Part shown: positions 1-8,580 of the stretch, piece after piece
How the letters are laid out: each line of letters opens with the position of its first letter
Position numbering within the stretch: the first letter of the stretch is position 1
Assembly (NCBI GenBank): GCA_028688235.1
Contig: JAQTYP010000041.1
Location: 1 to 13,199, forward strand
Reading direction: 5' to 3'
DNA length: 13,199 nt
From: Methylomonas sp.
GTDB lineage: Bacteria > Pseudomonadota > Gammaproteobacteria > Methylococcales > Methylomonadaceae
The notes under the pieces: model-generated
Databases searched by the model: none
Told to the model about the DNA's origin: nothing
What the model saw: only the letters and a program-made list of their open reading frames with translations
Program-made: the position numbers and the translations under genes

Positions 1-42
1 AAATTTCAACAGCAGCCTTTCCATGTTTCTTGTTAACGCCAT

Positions 43-82
43 GCGCCCGAAGGGCGCTTACTTTGCTCAGGACGAACGGGAA
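43..82. repeat. GC hairpin and REP-like repeat fragment
   Basis: A perfect 6-bp stem (GCGCCC, 43-48; GGGCGC, 52-57) closes on a GAA loop. It runs directly into CTTTGCTCAGGACGAACGGG (about 63-82). From memory this second part resembles one arm of a dispersed intergenic repeat seen in many proteobacteria (…GTCCTGAGC…/…GCTCAGGAC…). Only one arm is present, so it would be a partial copy. The hairpin could also end transcription of a gene to the left, but only a weak T-rich run follows it. Confidence 0.35.
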
Positions 83-226
83 AATCCTTGTAATCCGAAA
101 CAGGGAAGTTATTTGTAACCATATCCTTAATCTCAAGTCAAATTGAACGGGGCAATCAAAATCAATAATGGGTAATAATTTCAACCAGCCATAGTGAGCG
201 TTTGATTTAGCCCTATATAATGTTAC

Positions 227-276
227 CGATGCTATGCCATTTACATTGCTTCGGCATTGTAAATGGCATAGCATCG
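227..276. repeat. Long perfect hairpin with TTCG tetraloop
   Basis: Arms 227-245 and 258-276 are exact reverse complements over 19 bp. Inside them, after one T-T mismatch, TGC (247-249) pairs with GCA (254-256) around a TTCG loop closed by C-G, an exceptionally stable RNA tetraloop. No T-run follows on either strand, so it does not fit a standard intrinsic terminator. It is better described as a palindromic intergenic repeat or an RNA structure in the leader of the kinase gene. Family unknown. Confidence 0.75.
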
Positions 277-357
277 AGGTTGTGGATCGTTGCGTCACTT
301 CGGAAGAATGATGCTCAAGTTTGACGTGAGGTTCTTTTGTAAGCCAATAACATAGAA

Positions 358-3300
358 ATGAATTTTCAGAAATTAATCAACCACGAGAAGATTGCATTCT
401 CCAGGCTTGAGTTTCTTAAAGGTAGCGTTTTTCAAGTCCTTGCGTGGCCGATCCTGTGTTTCATATTGGTAACAGCATTATGGTATTGGGTCAACTCGTC
501 GGTCAGTACGGAAAAACACGCTGTCGAGAAGAAAGCGCTCGAGGAAGCCGCGCAGTTAAGTGTGGATTATGAAAAATATCTCACTCAAGTCATTGATCAG
601 GCAAATCAAATCACGCTACAGTTGCAATACAACTGGGAAAAGTCCCAAGAAAATCTAAATCTTTCAGAGTTGTCACAGGGCGGTATTTTTAGAAGTACCG
701 CTATCTTAAACGTGATCCTCATCGACCGGAAAGGCTTGCCGATTACCAGTACTTTCGCCATCCCGAAAGATGTCACTTATGCAGACCGGGATTATTTTGT
801 CTTTCATCAAAACGACGACACGAATTTACTCTTGGTAGGGAGGCCAATCATATCGAGATCCAGGAACAAGCCTGTTATCACGTTTACACGCAGATTGAAT
901 ACGCCGCGCGGAGAGTTTAATGGAGTAGCCGTAGCAGCCTTTGACCCTGAATATCTGACAGATTTTTTTGCTGGCGCTTTCCCCGGCAAATCAGGACTAT
1001 TGGCGGTAACTGGTTTGGACGGCATTTTGCGTTCGATCCGGATTGGTAACCAGTCTAAAAATTCAACCTTACCCGAGCTGCGGGCTATCCCGCTATTTAC
1101 AACACCTGAAGGCGCGACATACCTAAGCGAAGACTCATGGATTGGCGACGGACTGGCGCGCTATGTTGCCTGGAGAACGTTAAAAGACTATCACTTGGTC
1201 GCCATAGTGGGGATTTCGGAAATAGATTACTTTGCCCCCTACCAAGCCAGATGGTCAACCTATAGGTCGGCGGCCGGCTTAGTAAGCTTCATCACCTTTC
1301 TGTTTGCAATTATAGCCACCGGGATGTCTTTGCGGATTGCCAAGAGAAGATTCCAAATGCTTGAACAGCGCAAGGCCTACCGACTCGCAACGGAAGGCGG
1401 GAATGAAGGCTTCTACATGTATGAAGCCTTGCGTGACAGAAGCGGCTCCATCGCAGACTTTCAACTTGTTGACTGTAACCAGCGCGGCGCAGAATTTTAT
1501 GGTGTCCCTCAATCTCAACTCTTACAAGTCAAGCTTTCAAGTTTCTACCAGGAGATTTACTTTAACGAATTGTTAAAAGTTTTCCAGAGCGCGATAACTT
1601 CGGGTTTCTTTGAAGATGAAATTGAAGTCTCGCCCGAGAGCATGTTGAAAATTGGCTGGGCCAAGAGAAGGTTTGTGCGATCTGGAAACGGTCTGGCTGT
1701 AACCATACAGGACATCACCGAACGCAAACGAAGCGAAGAGGCTTTGCGTCTTTCAGCCGAACGGTTGCAACTGGCCACACACGCCGCGAATATCGGCGTA
1801 TGGGACTGGGACATCGCCAAGAACGAGTTGGTGTGGGATGACTCGATGTACCAACTCTACGGTATTCAAAGAGGAGACTTCAGTGAAGATTACGACGCCT
1901 GGATAAACACCATCCATCCCGAGGACAAGGCGCATACCGGCGAAGAAATTCAAGCGGCCTTGCGGGGCGAGCGGGAGTACGCCCCCGAATTCCGCATCAT
2001 TCGTCCGGATGGTTCCATTCGCTATATCAAGGCGGACTCGAAGACGATACAAAATAGCGACGGTAAACCCCTGCGTATGATAGGCACCAACATGGACATC
2101 ACCGAGCGCAAGCGGATACAGGGAGCCATGGAACGCAGTCAGTCCGCGCTGGAGGAGGCGCAACGCATTGGCCACATCGGTAGCTGGGACGTGGATATGG
2201 TCAACGATGTGTTGTTCTGGAGTGACGAAATATTCCGCATTTGGGAGATCGACAAGACGCAGTTCGAGGCGACGTTCGCCGCCTTCCTTGAAACGGTGCA
2301 TCCCGAAGATCGGGACAAAGTGGCACTAGCCTATAACCAAGCGATCATCGATAAGAGCTTGTATCAGGTTGAGCATCGACTGTTGTTCCCGGATGGCCGG
2401 GTGAAATATATCCACGAACGCGGCGAACCTTATTTCGATCAGGATGGACGTCCGATGCGCTTTATCGGCACCTCATTGGATATTACCGAGCGCAAACTGG
2501 CCGAGGAAGCGTTGCTGCGCTACAAGGACCAGTTGGAAGAAACCGTACGGCAGCGCACCTCGGAACTGCTGTTGGCCCGCGATGCAGCCGAAGCCGCCAA
2601 CCAGGCCAAGAGCATATTCCTGGCCAACATGAGCCATGAACTTCGCACGCCGATGAACGCCATCCTCGGCTTCTCCAACTTGATGCGCCGCGACCCGCAA
2701 TTGAGCGACAGCCAGCGCGAAAACCTCGACATCATCAATCGTAGCGGCGAACATTTGTTAAACCTGATCAACGACGTGCTGGAAGTGGCCAAAATCGAAG
2801 CCGGTCGGCTGCAATTGGACATAGCACCCTTTGATCTGGGCAGCATGGTGCGGGATGTGACCGAAATGATGCAAATCCGTGCCCAGGAGAAAGGCTTGCT
2901 GCTGTTGCTCGATCAGTCGTCCGAGTTCCCGCGCTATATCAAGGGCGATGAAGCTCGCATTCGCCAAATCATCATCAACCTGATCAACAACGCCGTGAAA
3001 TTCACCGATGATGGCGGCGTGACGCTGCGTCTGGGCGTCAAGAACAATGCCCGCCAGCATCTGTTGATAGAAGTCGAAGACACGGGGCCCGGCATTGCCC
3101 CTCAAGATCGGCAGCGCCTGTTCGAGCCTTTCGTGCAGTTGACGGAAAGCGGCGCGCAACATGGCACCGGCCTGGGACTGACCATTACCCGCCAGTTCGT
3201 CCAGATGATGGGCGGCAACATCACTGTCGAGAGCACCCTGGGCAAAGGCTCGTTGTTCCGGGTGGATTTGCCTCTGGAACTGGCCAGCCCCGCCGAAATT

Positions 3301-3990
3301 CTCGGACCGGAAATCCACAAACCCAGCGAAGTGATAGGCCTGGCTCCAGGAACCCCCCGTTATCGAATCATGATCGTCGAGGATCAGCGGGAAAATCAGC
3401 TGCTGCTCAGCCGACTGATGACAGATCTGGGGTTGGAGGTAAAAATCGCCGAAAACGGCGAGCGATGCCTGCAAATATTCCGAAACTGGAAGCCCGATTT
3501 GATCTGGATGGATAGGCGCATGCCGGTGATGGATGGTATCGAGGCGACTCAACAGATTCGACGATTACCGGAGGGCCAAACCGTCAAGATCGTCGCCGTC
3601 ACCGCCTCGGCCTTCAAGGAACAACAGCAGGAAATGCTGGACGCCGGCATGGACGATTTCGTCCGCAAACCTTACCGCTTCGATGAAATTTACGACTGCC
3701 TTGCCCGGCAATTAGGCGTGGAATATATCTACGCCGACAAGCAGTCGACGGACACAATCGAAGTTGAGCCATTGACGGCTGAGATGCTAACAATACTACC
3801 CCAAGAATTGCGTAGCGAACTCATCGATGCCTTGGTAAGCCTGGAACAGGAACATATCGATACTGTCATCGAGCAAGTTCTCCCCTATGATTTAATCCTC
3901 TACAAAACCTTGTCTCAGTTGGCGAAAAGCTTCGACTACCAGACCATTCTCGACGCATTGCGAACCAACGCGTCGACTCTGGAAGCATGA
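358..3990 (+). CDS. Hybrid sensor histidine kinase/response regulator (dCache-PAS3-HisKA-HATPase-REC)
   Basis: A membrane-bound hybrid two-component kinase of 1210 residues. TM1 (about 24-46) and TM2 (about 305-325) flank a roughly 250-residue extracytoplasmic dCache/PDC-like sensor (ADRDYF, VGRPIISR and AAFDPEYL motifs). There is no HAMP domain; PAS domains follow at about 342-457, 473-585 and 602-713, each ending in the ITERK signature. A short coiled coil leads to HisKA with phospho-acceptor His760 (SHELRTP). The ATPase domain shows the N-box Asn878, DTGPG at 909-912 and GTGLGL at 936-941. The receiver has acidic Asp1009, phospho-acceptor Asp1052, Thr1082 and Lys1104. About 90 C-terminal residues follow with no recognisable Hpt motif, so the phosphorelay partner must be elsewhere. 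No response-regulator gene is adjacent. An in-frame stop at 352-354 rules out a longer start; the RBS is poor. Domain calls are firm; ligand and output are unknown. Confidence 0.93.
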   Translation: MNFQKLINHEKIAFSRLEFLKGSVFQVLAWPILCFILVTALWYWVNSSVSTEKHAVEKKALEEAAQLSVDYEKYLTQVIDQANQITLQLQYNWEKSQENLNLSELSQGGIFRSTAILNVILIDRKGLPITSTFAIPKDVTYADRDYFVFHQNDDTNLLLVGRPIISRSRNKPVITFTRRLNTPRGEFNGVAVAAFDPEYLTDFFAGAFPGKSGLLAVTGLDGILRSIRIGNQSKNSTLPELRAIPLFTTPEGATYLSEDSWIGDGLARYVAWRTLKDYHLVAIVGISEIDYFAPYQARWSTYRSAAGLVSFITFLFAIIATGMSLRIAKRRFQMLEQRKAYRLATEGGNEGFYMYEALRDRSGSIADFQLVDCNQRGAEFYGVPQSQLLQVKLSSFYQEIYFNELLKVFQSAITSGFFEDEIEVSPESMLKIGWAKRRFVRSGNGLAVTIQDITERKRSEEALRLSAERLQLATHAANIGVWDWDIAKNELVWDDSMYQLYGIQRGDFSEDYDAWINTIHPEDKAHTGEEIQAALRGEREYAPEFRIIRPDGSIRYIKADSKTIQNSDGKPLRMIGTNMDITERKRIQGAMERSQSALEEAQRIGHIGSWDVDMVNDVLFWSDEIFRIWEIDKTQFEATFAAFLETVHPEDRDKVALAYNQAIIDKSLYQVEHRLLFPDGRVKYIHERGEPYFDQDGRPMRFIGTSLDITERKLAEEALLRYKDQLEETVRQRTSELLLARDAAEAANQAKSIFLANMSHELRTPMNAILGFSNLMRRDPQLSDSQRENLDIINRSGEHLLNLINDVLEVAKIEAGRLQLDIAPFDLGSMVRDVTEMMQIRAQEKGLLLLLDQSSEFPRYIKGDEARIRQIIINLINNAVKFTDDGGVTLRLGVKNNARQHLLIEVEDTGPGIAPQDRQRLFEPFVQLTESGAQHGTGLGLTITRQFVQMMGGNITVESTLGKGSLFRVDLPLELASPAEILGPEIHKPSEVIGLAPGTPRYRIMIVEDQRENQLLLSRLMTDLGLEVKIAENGERCLQIFRNWKPDLIWMDRRMPVMDGIEATQQIRRLPEGQTVKIVAVTASAFKEQQQEMLDAGMDDFVRKPYRFDEIYDCLARQLGVEYIYADKQSTDTIEVEPLTAEMLTILPQELRSELIDALVSLEQEHIDTVIEQVLPYDLILYKTLSQLAKSFDYQTILDALRTNASTLEA

Positions 3991-4325
3991 CAACTCAGGA
4001 TGTGACTACAAATAATTTTTCGACGAACCTACACGTCTGCCTGCTTTACGAGAGGATAAGTTGCCGCCTTCCGGAGAAAAGGCGATGGCGTTTTCGACGA
4101 CGTTGATCAAAGCCTGTTTGATTAAAAACCGCTCGCGGTTAACACTCCAGCTATTTGATCTGTAAACGTGTGCCATATTGCAGACACGTACCGGGAAGGG
4201 ATTAACCGTTTTGGATGGCATCGGCAATCAGATTTTTGCGGATCAGGATATTCACTTGGGTTTCCTTGTAATCCCCCAGGCTGAATAATTGCTCGATCCC
4301 ATTTCAGCTGTTTTAAAATAGGCAC
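3991..4325. other. Intergenic gap with decayed coding remnants
   Basis: This 335-base gap between the kinase and relA has no intact gene. The minus strand carries a histidine-kinase N-box fragment (4063-4140). It also carries a separate open stretch at 4202-4303 (33 codons between stops, reading …YKETQVNILIRKN…) that looks protein-like but that I do not recognise. The two are in different frames, as expected for eroded genes. No terminator hairpin is visible for the upstream kinase. TAAAAT at 4314-4319 could be a -10 box for relA but sits almost on its start codon. Confidence 0.5.
4063..4140 (-). pseudogene. Remnant of a sensor histidine kinase ATPase domain
   Basis: On the minus strand this segment reads RERFLIKQALINVVENAIAF followed by SPEGG. 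That is the N-box of a HATPase_c domain (E/DRFLLxQALxNLLxNAIxFSPEGG), of the type seen in CreC-like sensor kinases. The similarity stops right after PEGG, where the D-box and G-boxes should follow, and nothing upstream in the frame resembles HisKA. It therefore looks like a leftover of a deleted kinase gene. It is not the reverse image of the neighbouring hybrid kinase, since it lies outside that gene. Too short to assign to a particular kinase. Confidence 0.55.
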
Positions 4326-6446
4326 ATGACTGACACTACCGCCACCGCCAAAAGCCTATTCCCCGACCTATCCGAAGCAGACCTTGATGTGGTCGGCAAG
4401 GCTTTGTCATTGGTCGAAACGATCTGCGCCAGCCATCCGGCGCGCGCTGCCAGCCCCCGGCCCAAAGGCATAGATGTCGCCGCGATACTGACCGCCGTTC
4501 ATATCGACCTTGCTTCCATTCTGGCCGCCATACTTTCGGATTCCCGCCTCGAAGGCCATCTGACTCACGCAGCTATCACCGAACAATTCGACCCCATAGT
4601 GGCCGATCTGGTCAAAGACCTGCAATGGCTGAACAAAGTCAGCATTTACCAACTGGAAATGGCCAATCAGCCCAACCAGTCGGAAATCTTGCGCCGCATG
4701 TTGCTGGCGATGACCCATGACGTACGTTCGGTATTGATCAAACTGGCCTACCGTATTCAACGTCTGCGCAATCTAAAACAGGAGCGCGAAGACATTCGCC
4801 TGTTCATTGCCAGGGAAACGCTGGATATTTACGCACCGCTGGCTAATCGCCTAGGCGTCAGCCAATTCAAATGGGAGCTCGAAGATCTGGCCTTTCGTTA
4901 TCTGGAACCCGATCGCTACCGCAGCATCGCCCAATCCTTGGCAGATAAGCGGATTCAACGCGAAACCTGCATCTCGACGTTTCTGGCCCAGCTTAGGCAG
5001 ACACTGGAGGAACACGGCATTGCGGCCAAAGTCTACGGCCGCCCCAAGCATATTTACAGCATCTGGTGCAAAATGCGCCGAAAACAGCTGCCTATTGACG
5101 AACTCTACGACTTGTTGGCCGTGCGCGTCATCGTGGACGACTTGGCGGCTTGTTACACGGTACTGGGCTTGGCTCACAGCCGATGGCAATATATTCCCAA
5201 AGAATTCGACGATTACATCGCCAACCCCAAGGAAAACGGCTATCAATCGCTGCATACCGTCGTCGTGGACAAGCAAGGCAACCGTATCGAAATTCAGATT
5301 CGCACCCGCAGCATGCACGAATTCGCGGAACTCGGGGTTGCCGCGCATTGGCGCTACAAGGAGGGCGGCAAGCATAACGCCGCCTCGGAAAAAACCATCA
5401 CGTCGTTACGCCTGCTATTGGAAGACAAAGGCAGCGACAACCTGCTGGAAAGCTTTCATACCGAACTCTTTTCCGATCGGGTTTTCGTGCTGACCCCAAC
5501 CGGCAGACTGGTGGACTTGATCAAGGGCGCCACACCGCTGGATTTTGCCTATGCGATTCATACCGAAATCGGCCATTGCTGCCGCGGCGCCAAAGTCAAC
5601 GGCCAAATCAAGCCCTTGACTTACGAACTGCGATCCGGCGAGCAAGTAGAAATCATCACCGTCAAAAGCGGCCACCCAAGTCGAAATTGGCTGGATCCCA
5701 ATCTAGGCTATCTAAAAACGCCACGCGCGATCGGCAAGGTCAAAAGCTGGTTCAAGCAGCAGGAATTCGGCGAAAACGTCGCGGCCGGCAAGAGCTTGCT
5801 GGACAAGGAAATCAAACGCTTGGGGCTTAAGCACGCCGATCTCGACGACTTGCTCAAACATTTCAAATGCAAGGATGCCGAACATTTTTATCAGGCCCTG
5901 GGCCGCGGTGACATCAATAATCGGCAACTGGCCAGTGCACTAAAGATCCCCGAACTGACTCCTGCGACCTTCAAACTGTCTGCCCCCAAAACCAACAGTC
6001 AATCGACCGTCACCGTCGCCGACCTGGATAATGTCGTCACAACGCTCGCAAAATGCTGTTCACCGGTCAACGGCGACGACATCATAGGTTTTATCTCGCA
6101 TAAGCGCGGCATCACGATACACCGCATAGACTGCGAAAACATTTTGCATCTAAGGCCTGAGCAGCAAGTTCACCTGGTAAAAGCCGAATGGACAGGCGGC
6201 CATAAAGTGCGCCATTCCGTCCCGATCGTCATCGAAGCCTTGGACGGGCAGAACCTGTTGATCGACGTATCGCAATTACTTAGCGGCGCGAAAGTACACA
6301 TTACCGACGCTGCCTTGAAAACCCATGCCGATCACTCGGCCACCTTGACGATGCAAATCCAAGTCGAAAACACAGCCCAACTGAGTCAGGCACTGGGACG
6401 CATCAGTCAGTTACCCAATGTACTGGAAGTCACGCGCAAAGTTTAA
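4326..6446 (+). CDS. relA: RelA, GTP pyrophosphokinase ((p)ppGpp synthetase I)
   Basis: Makes (p)ppGpp from ATP and GTP/GDP on stalled ribosomes during amino-acid starvation. The 706 residues have the long RSH layout. The N-terminal HD hydrolase domain is degenerate: the metal-binding HDxxED is SDSRLE at 71-76, so ppGpp hydrolysis is not expected. The synthetase domain has RPKHIYSI (239-246), the G-loop YDLLAVR with Asp262, and EIQIRT with catalytic Glu322. It carries the acidic EFDD motif (293-296), which marks monofunctional RelA, not the RxKD of bifunctional SpoT/Rel. TGS starts near 384 (DRVFVLTPTG), a conserved-cysteine region has CCSP at 577-580, and a C-terminal ACT domain spans about 629-706. 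Length is slightly below E. coli RelA (744). RBS is weak (TAGG, 4319-4322). A separate SpoT is expected elsewhere in the genome to degrade ppGpp. Confidence 0.95.
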   Translation: MTDTTATAKSLFPDLSEADLDVVGKALSLVETICASHPARAASPRPKGIDVAAILTAVHIDLASILAAILSDSRLEGHLTHAAITEQFDPIVADLVKDLQWLNKVSIYQLEMANQPNQSEILRRMLLAMTHDVRSVLIKLAYRIQRLRNLKQEREDIRLFIARETLDIYAPLANRLGVSQFKWELEDLAFRYLEPDRYRSIAQSLADKRIQRETCISTFLAQLRQTLEEHGIAAKVYGRPKHIYSIWCKMRRKQLPIDELYDLLAVRVIVDDLAACYTVLGLAHSRWQYIPKEFDDYIANPKENGYQSLHTVVVDKQGNRIEIQIRTRSMHEFAELGVAAHWRYKEGGKHNAASEKTITSLRLLLEDKGSDNLLESFHTELFSDRVFVLTPTGRLVDLIKGATPLDFAYAIHTEIGHCCRGAKVNGQIKPLTYELRSGEQVEIITVKSGHPSRNWLDPNLGYLKTPRAIGKVKSWFKQQEFGENVAAGKSLLDKEIKRLGLKHADLDDLLKHFKCKDAEHFYQALGRGDINNRQLASALKIPELTPATFKLSAPKTNSQSTVTVADLDNVVTTLAKCCSPVNGDDIIGFISHKRGITIHRIDCENILHLRPEQQVHLVKAEWTGGHKVRHSVPIVIEALDGQNLLIDVSQLLSGAKVHITDAALKTHADHSATLTMQIQVENTAQLSQALGRISQLPNVLEVTRKV

Positions 6447-6522
6447 GCCTTGATGGCGTTATGCTGAAACGGGCGATGATTTTTTACGGGCGGCAAATTA
6501 ACACCCCATGATCTTACTAGGT

Positions 6523-6554
6523 GGACTTGAAAAATCCACCCGCCACCCCCAACT
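6523..6554 (+). promoter_or_regulatory. Candidate sigma-32 (heat-shock) promoter of htpG
   Basis: CTTGAAA at 6526-6532 matches the RpoH -35 consensus. CCCCAACT at 6547-6554, inside a five-C run, matches the -10 consensus CCCCATnT at most positions. The spacing is 14 bases, within the usual range. Transcription would start near 6560, leaving a leader of about 30 bases before the ATG at 6593. The -35 box also sits in the loop of a small inverted repeat (GGTGGA 6520-6525, TCCACC 6535-6540). This fits established heat-shock control of htpG in proteobacteria. Confidence 0.6.
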
Positions 6555-6592
6555 TATGCGAGTCCTATTTTTTAACATTCAAGAGACCAAAA

Positions 6593-8527
6593 ATGACTGT
6601 TGAAGCAAAAAAAGAAACCTTAGGTTTTCAAACCGAAGTGAAACACCTGTTGCACCTGATGATACACTCGCTGTACAGCAACAAGGAAATCTTCCTGCGC
6701 GAACTGATTTCGAACGCCTCCGACGCCGCCGACAAATTACGCTTCGAAGCCCTGGCCAACGACGGGCTTTACGAAGGCGACAGCGAACTGAAAATCCGCG
6801 TCGATTTCGACGAAGCCAAAAAGACCATCACCGTCACCGACAACGGCATCGGCATGAGCCGCGAGGAAGTCCAGGAGCATATCGGCACCATTGCCAAGTC
6901 CGGTACCAAACAATTCTTCGAAAAACTGACCGGCGACCAGGCCAAGGACAGTGAACTGATAGGCCAGTTCGGCGTCGGTTTCTACTCGGCTTTCATCGTC
7001 GCCGACAAAGTCACGCTGACCACCCGCAAAGCCGGCGCTACGCACGGCGACGGCGTCCGCTGGGAATCGAGCGGCGAAGGCGATTACACGATAGAGACCG
7101 TCGAAAAAGCCGGCCGCGGCACCGAGATCGTCCTGCATCTGAAAGAAGGCGAGGAAGAATTCGCCAATAGCTGGAAGCTGCGCTCCATTATCAAAAAATA
7201 CTCCGACCACATTTCCCTGCCCATCATCATGAGCAAGGAAATTCCGGCCGAGAAAGACGAGGAAGGCAACGAAACCGCGCCGGCCCGCGTCGAAGACGAA
7301 ACCGTCAACAGTGCGTCGGCGCTTTGGACCAAATCCAAGGACGAAATCACCGACGAGCAATACAAAGAATTCTACAAGCACGTAGGCCACGACTTCCAAG
7401 ACCCCTTGGTTCACGTTCACAGCAAGGTCGAAGGCACCAACGAATACACCTTGTTGCTGTACGTCCCCGGCCGCGCGCCGTTCGACTTGTGGGACCGCGA
7501 CGCCAAACACGGCGTCAAACTCTACATCAAAAAAGTCTTCATCACCGACGACGCCGAGCAATTGATGCCGCGCTACCTGCGTTTCGTGCGCGGTATCGTC
7601 GACGCGGACAGCTTGCCGCTGAACGTCTCGCGTGAAATCCTGCAACAAAGCAAGCAAATCAGCGCGATCAAAGCCGGTTCGGTTAAAAAAGTGTTGGGCA
7701 TGCTGGAAGAGCTGGCCGAGAACGACGCCGAGAAATACCAAACCTTCTGGGAACAATTCGGCAACGTCATCAAAGAAGGCCCGATCGAAGACTTCAAAAA
7801 CAAAGACCGCGTCGCCAAACTGCTGCGTTTCTCGTCGACCCACAGCGACGACAAAACCCAGAACGTATCCTTGACGGATTACGTCGGCCGCATGAAGGAA
7901 GGCCAGGAGAAGATTTACTTCATCACCGCCGACAGCTTCGCGGCCGCCAAAAACAGCCCGCATTTGGAAGTGTTCCGCAAAAAAGGCATCGAGGTATTGC
8001 TGCTGACCGACCGCATCGACGAATGGCTGGTCTCCAGCCTGACCGAGTTCGACGGCAAACACCTGCAGTCGATCGCCAAAGGCGAACTGGACTTGGATAA
8101 ATTCGAGACGGAAGAAGACAAGAAGCACCAGGAAGAAGTCAACAAGGACTTCGAATCGGTATTGAAACAAATCCAGGAAGTCTTGAAAGACAAAGTCAGC
8201 GAAGTCAAAGTCAGCCACCGACTGACCGACTCGCCGGCTTGCCTGGTGACAGGCGCTTACGACATGAGCTTGCACATGGAACGCATCATGAAAGAAGCCG
8301 GCCACTCGATGAACATGATGGGAATGGGCGGAGCTAAGCCGATTTTCGAAGTCAACCCGGACCACGCCATCGTCCAGGCCTTAAAAAACGAGCAAGACGA
8401 CGCCCGCTTCGCAGACATCAGCCACATCCTGTTCGACCAAGCCATCCTCAGCGAAGGTGGCCAGTTGGATGATCCCGCGGCGTTCGTGCACAAGCTGAAT
8501 GGCTTGTTGCAGGGCTTATTGAAATAA
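6593..8527 (+). CDS. htpG: HtpG, bacterial Hsp90 chaperone
   Basis: ATP-dependent cytosolic chaperone that remodels client proteins, working with DnaK. The 644 residues are close to E. coli HtpG (624). The N-terminal GHKL ATPase domain shows ELISNASDAADKL (37-49, with catalytic Glu37 and Asn41), DNGIGM (83-88), GTIAKSGT and GQFGVGF (124-130). The middle domain has the conserved LNVSREILQQSKQI segment. The C-terminal dimerisation domain has the methionine-rich MNMMGMGG loop. I chose the ATG at 6593 over an in-frame ATG at 6521. Homology starts only at TLGFQTEVKHLLHLMIHSLY, an AAGAGA ribosome site (6581-6586) precedes 6593, and the longer start would lie inside the heat-shock promoter. Transcription ends at the hairpin at 8542. 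Codon use is strongly biased to C/G in third position, as expected for a highly expressed gene. Confidence 0.96.
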   Translation: MTVEAKKETLGFQTEVKHLLHLMIHSLYSNKEIFLRELISNASDAADKLRFEALANDGLYEGDSELKIRVDFDEAKKTITVTDNGIGMSREEVQEHIGTIAKSGTKQFFEKLTGDQAKDSELIGQFGVGFYSAFIVADKVTLTTRKAGATHGDGVRWESSGEGDYTIETVEKAGRGTEIVLHLKEGEEEFANSWKLRSIIKKYSDHISLPIIMSKEIPAEKDEEGNETAPARVEDETVNSASALWTKSKDEITDEQYKEFYKHVGHDFQDPLVHVHSKVEGTNEYTLLLYVPGRAPFDLWDRDAKHGVKLYIKKVFITDDAEQLMPRYLRFVRGIVDADSLPLNVSREILQQSKQISAIKAGSVKKVLGMLEELAENDAEKYQTFWEQFGNVIKEGPIEDFKNKDRVAKLLRFSSTHSDDKTQNVSLTDYVGRMKEGQEKIYFITADSFAAAKNSPHLEVFRKKGIEVLLLTDRIDEWLVSSLTEFDGKHLQSIAKGELDLDKFETEEDKKHQEEVNKDFESVLKQIQEVLKDKVSEVKVSHRLTDSPACLVTGAYDMSLHMERIMKEAGHSMNMMGMGGAKPIFEVNPDHAIVQALKNEQDDARFADISHILFDQAILSEGGQLDDPAAFVHKLNGLLQGLLK

Positions 8528-8541
8528 GCTGTTTGATTTGA

Positions 8542-8570
8542 GAAAGGCCGGGAAACCGGCCTTTCTTGTT
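8542..8570 (+). terminator. Intrinsic terminator of htpG
   Basis: A perfect 10-bp stem (GAAAGGCCGG, 8542-8551; CCGGCCTTTC, 8556-8565) closes on a GAAA tetraloop and is followed by TTGTT. It starts 14 bases after the htpG stop. The tail is short, but the stem is strong and well placed. Confidence 0.85.
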
Positions 8571-8580
8571 ATAGTTGGGG

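Larger units (their letters stand above)
1..357. other. Intergenic region upstream of the sensor kinase
   Basis: No convincing gene is visible here. The stretch holds a GC-rich hairpin (43-57) followed by a piece resembling a common dispersed repeat, and a long TTCG-capped hairpin (227-276). No ribosome binding site lies at normal distance from the kinase ATG at 358; the nearest purine-rich run (GTGAGG, about 326-331) is some 26 bases upstream. TTGACG at 321-326 looks like a -35 box, but I find no -10 box at a suitable distance. Confidence 0.5.

Noticed and set aside
227..276. Intrinsic terminator
   Set aside because: The hairpin is strong but neither strand has a following T-run.
2758..3552. 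264-codon antisense frame inside the hybrid kinase
   Set aside because: It lies fully inside the HisKA/HATPase/receiver coding region, whose frame is certain; the reverse translation has no recognisable domain.
4326..6446. Bifunctional SpoT/Rel enzyme
   Set aside because: The HDxxED metal site reads SDSRLE and the synthetase carries EFDD, both marking monofunctional RelA.
6502..6511. ACCCCATGAT as the htpG sigma-32 -10 box
   Set aside because: No CTTGAA-like -35 lies 13-17 bases upstream; the pair at 6526/6547 fits better.
6521..6592. Upstream ATG extending HtpG by 24 residues
   Set aside because: The extension has no counterpart in HtpG proteins and lies in the putative heat-shock promoter.
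6737..8365. 542-codon open frame antisense to htpG
   Set aside because: It arises from the strong C/G third-position bias of htpG; the translation is low-complexity (Phe/Val/Asp/Ala-rich) with no motifs.
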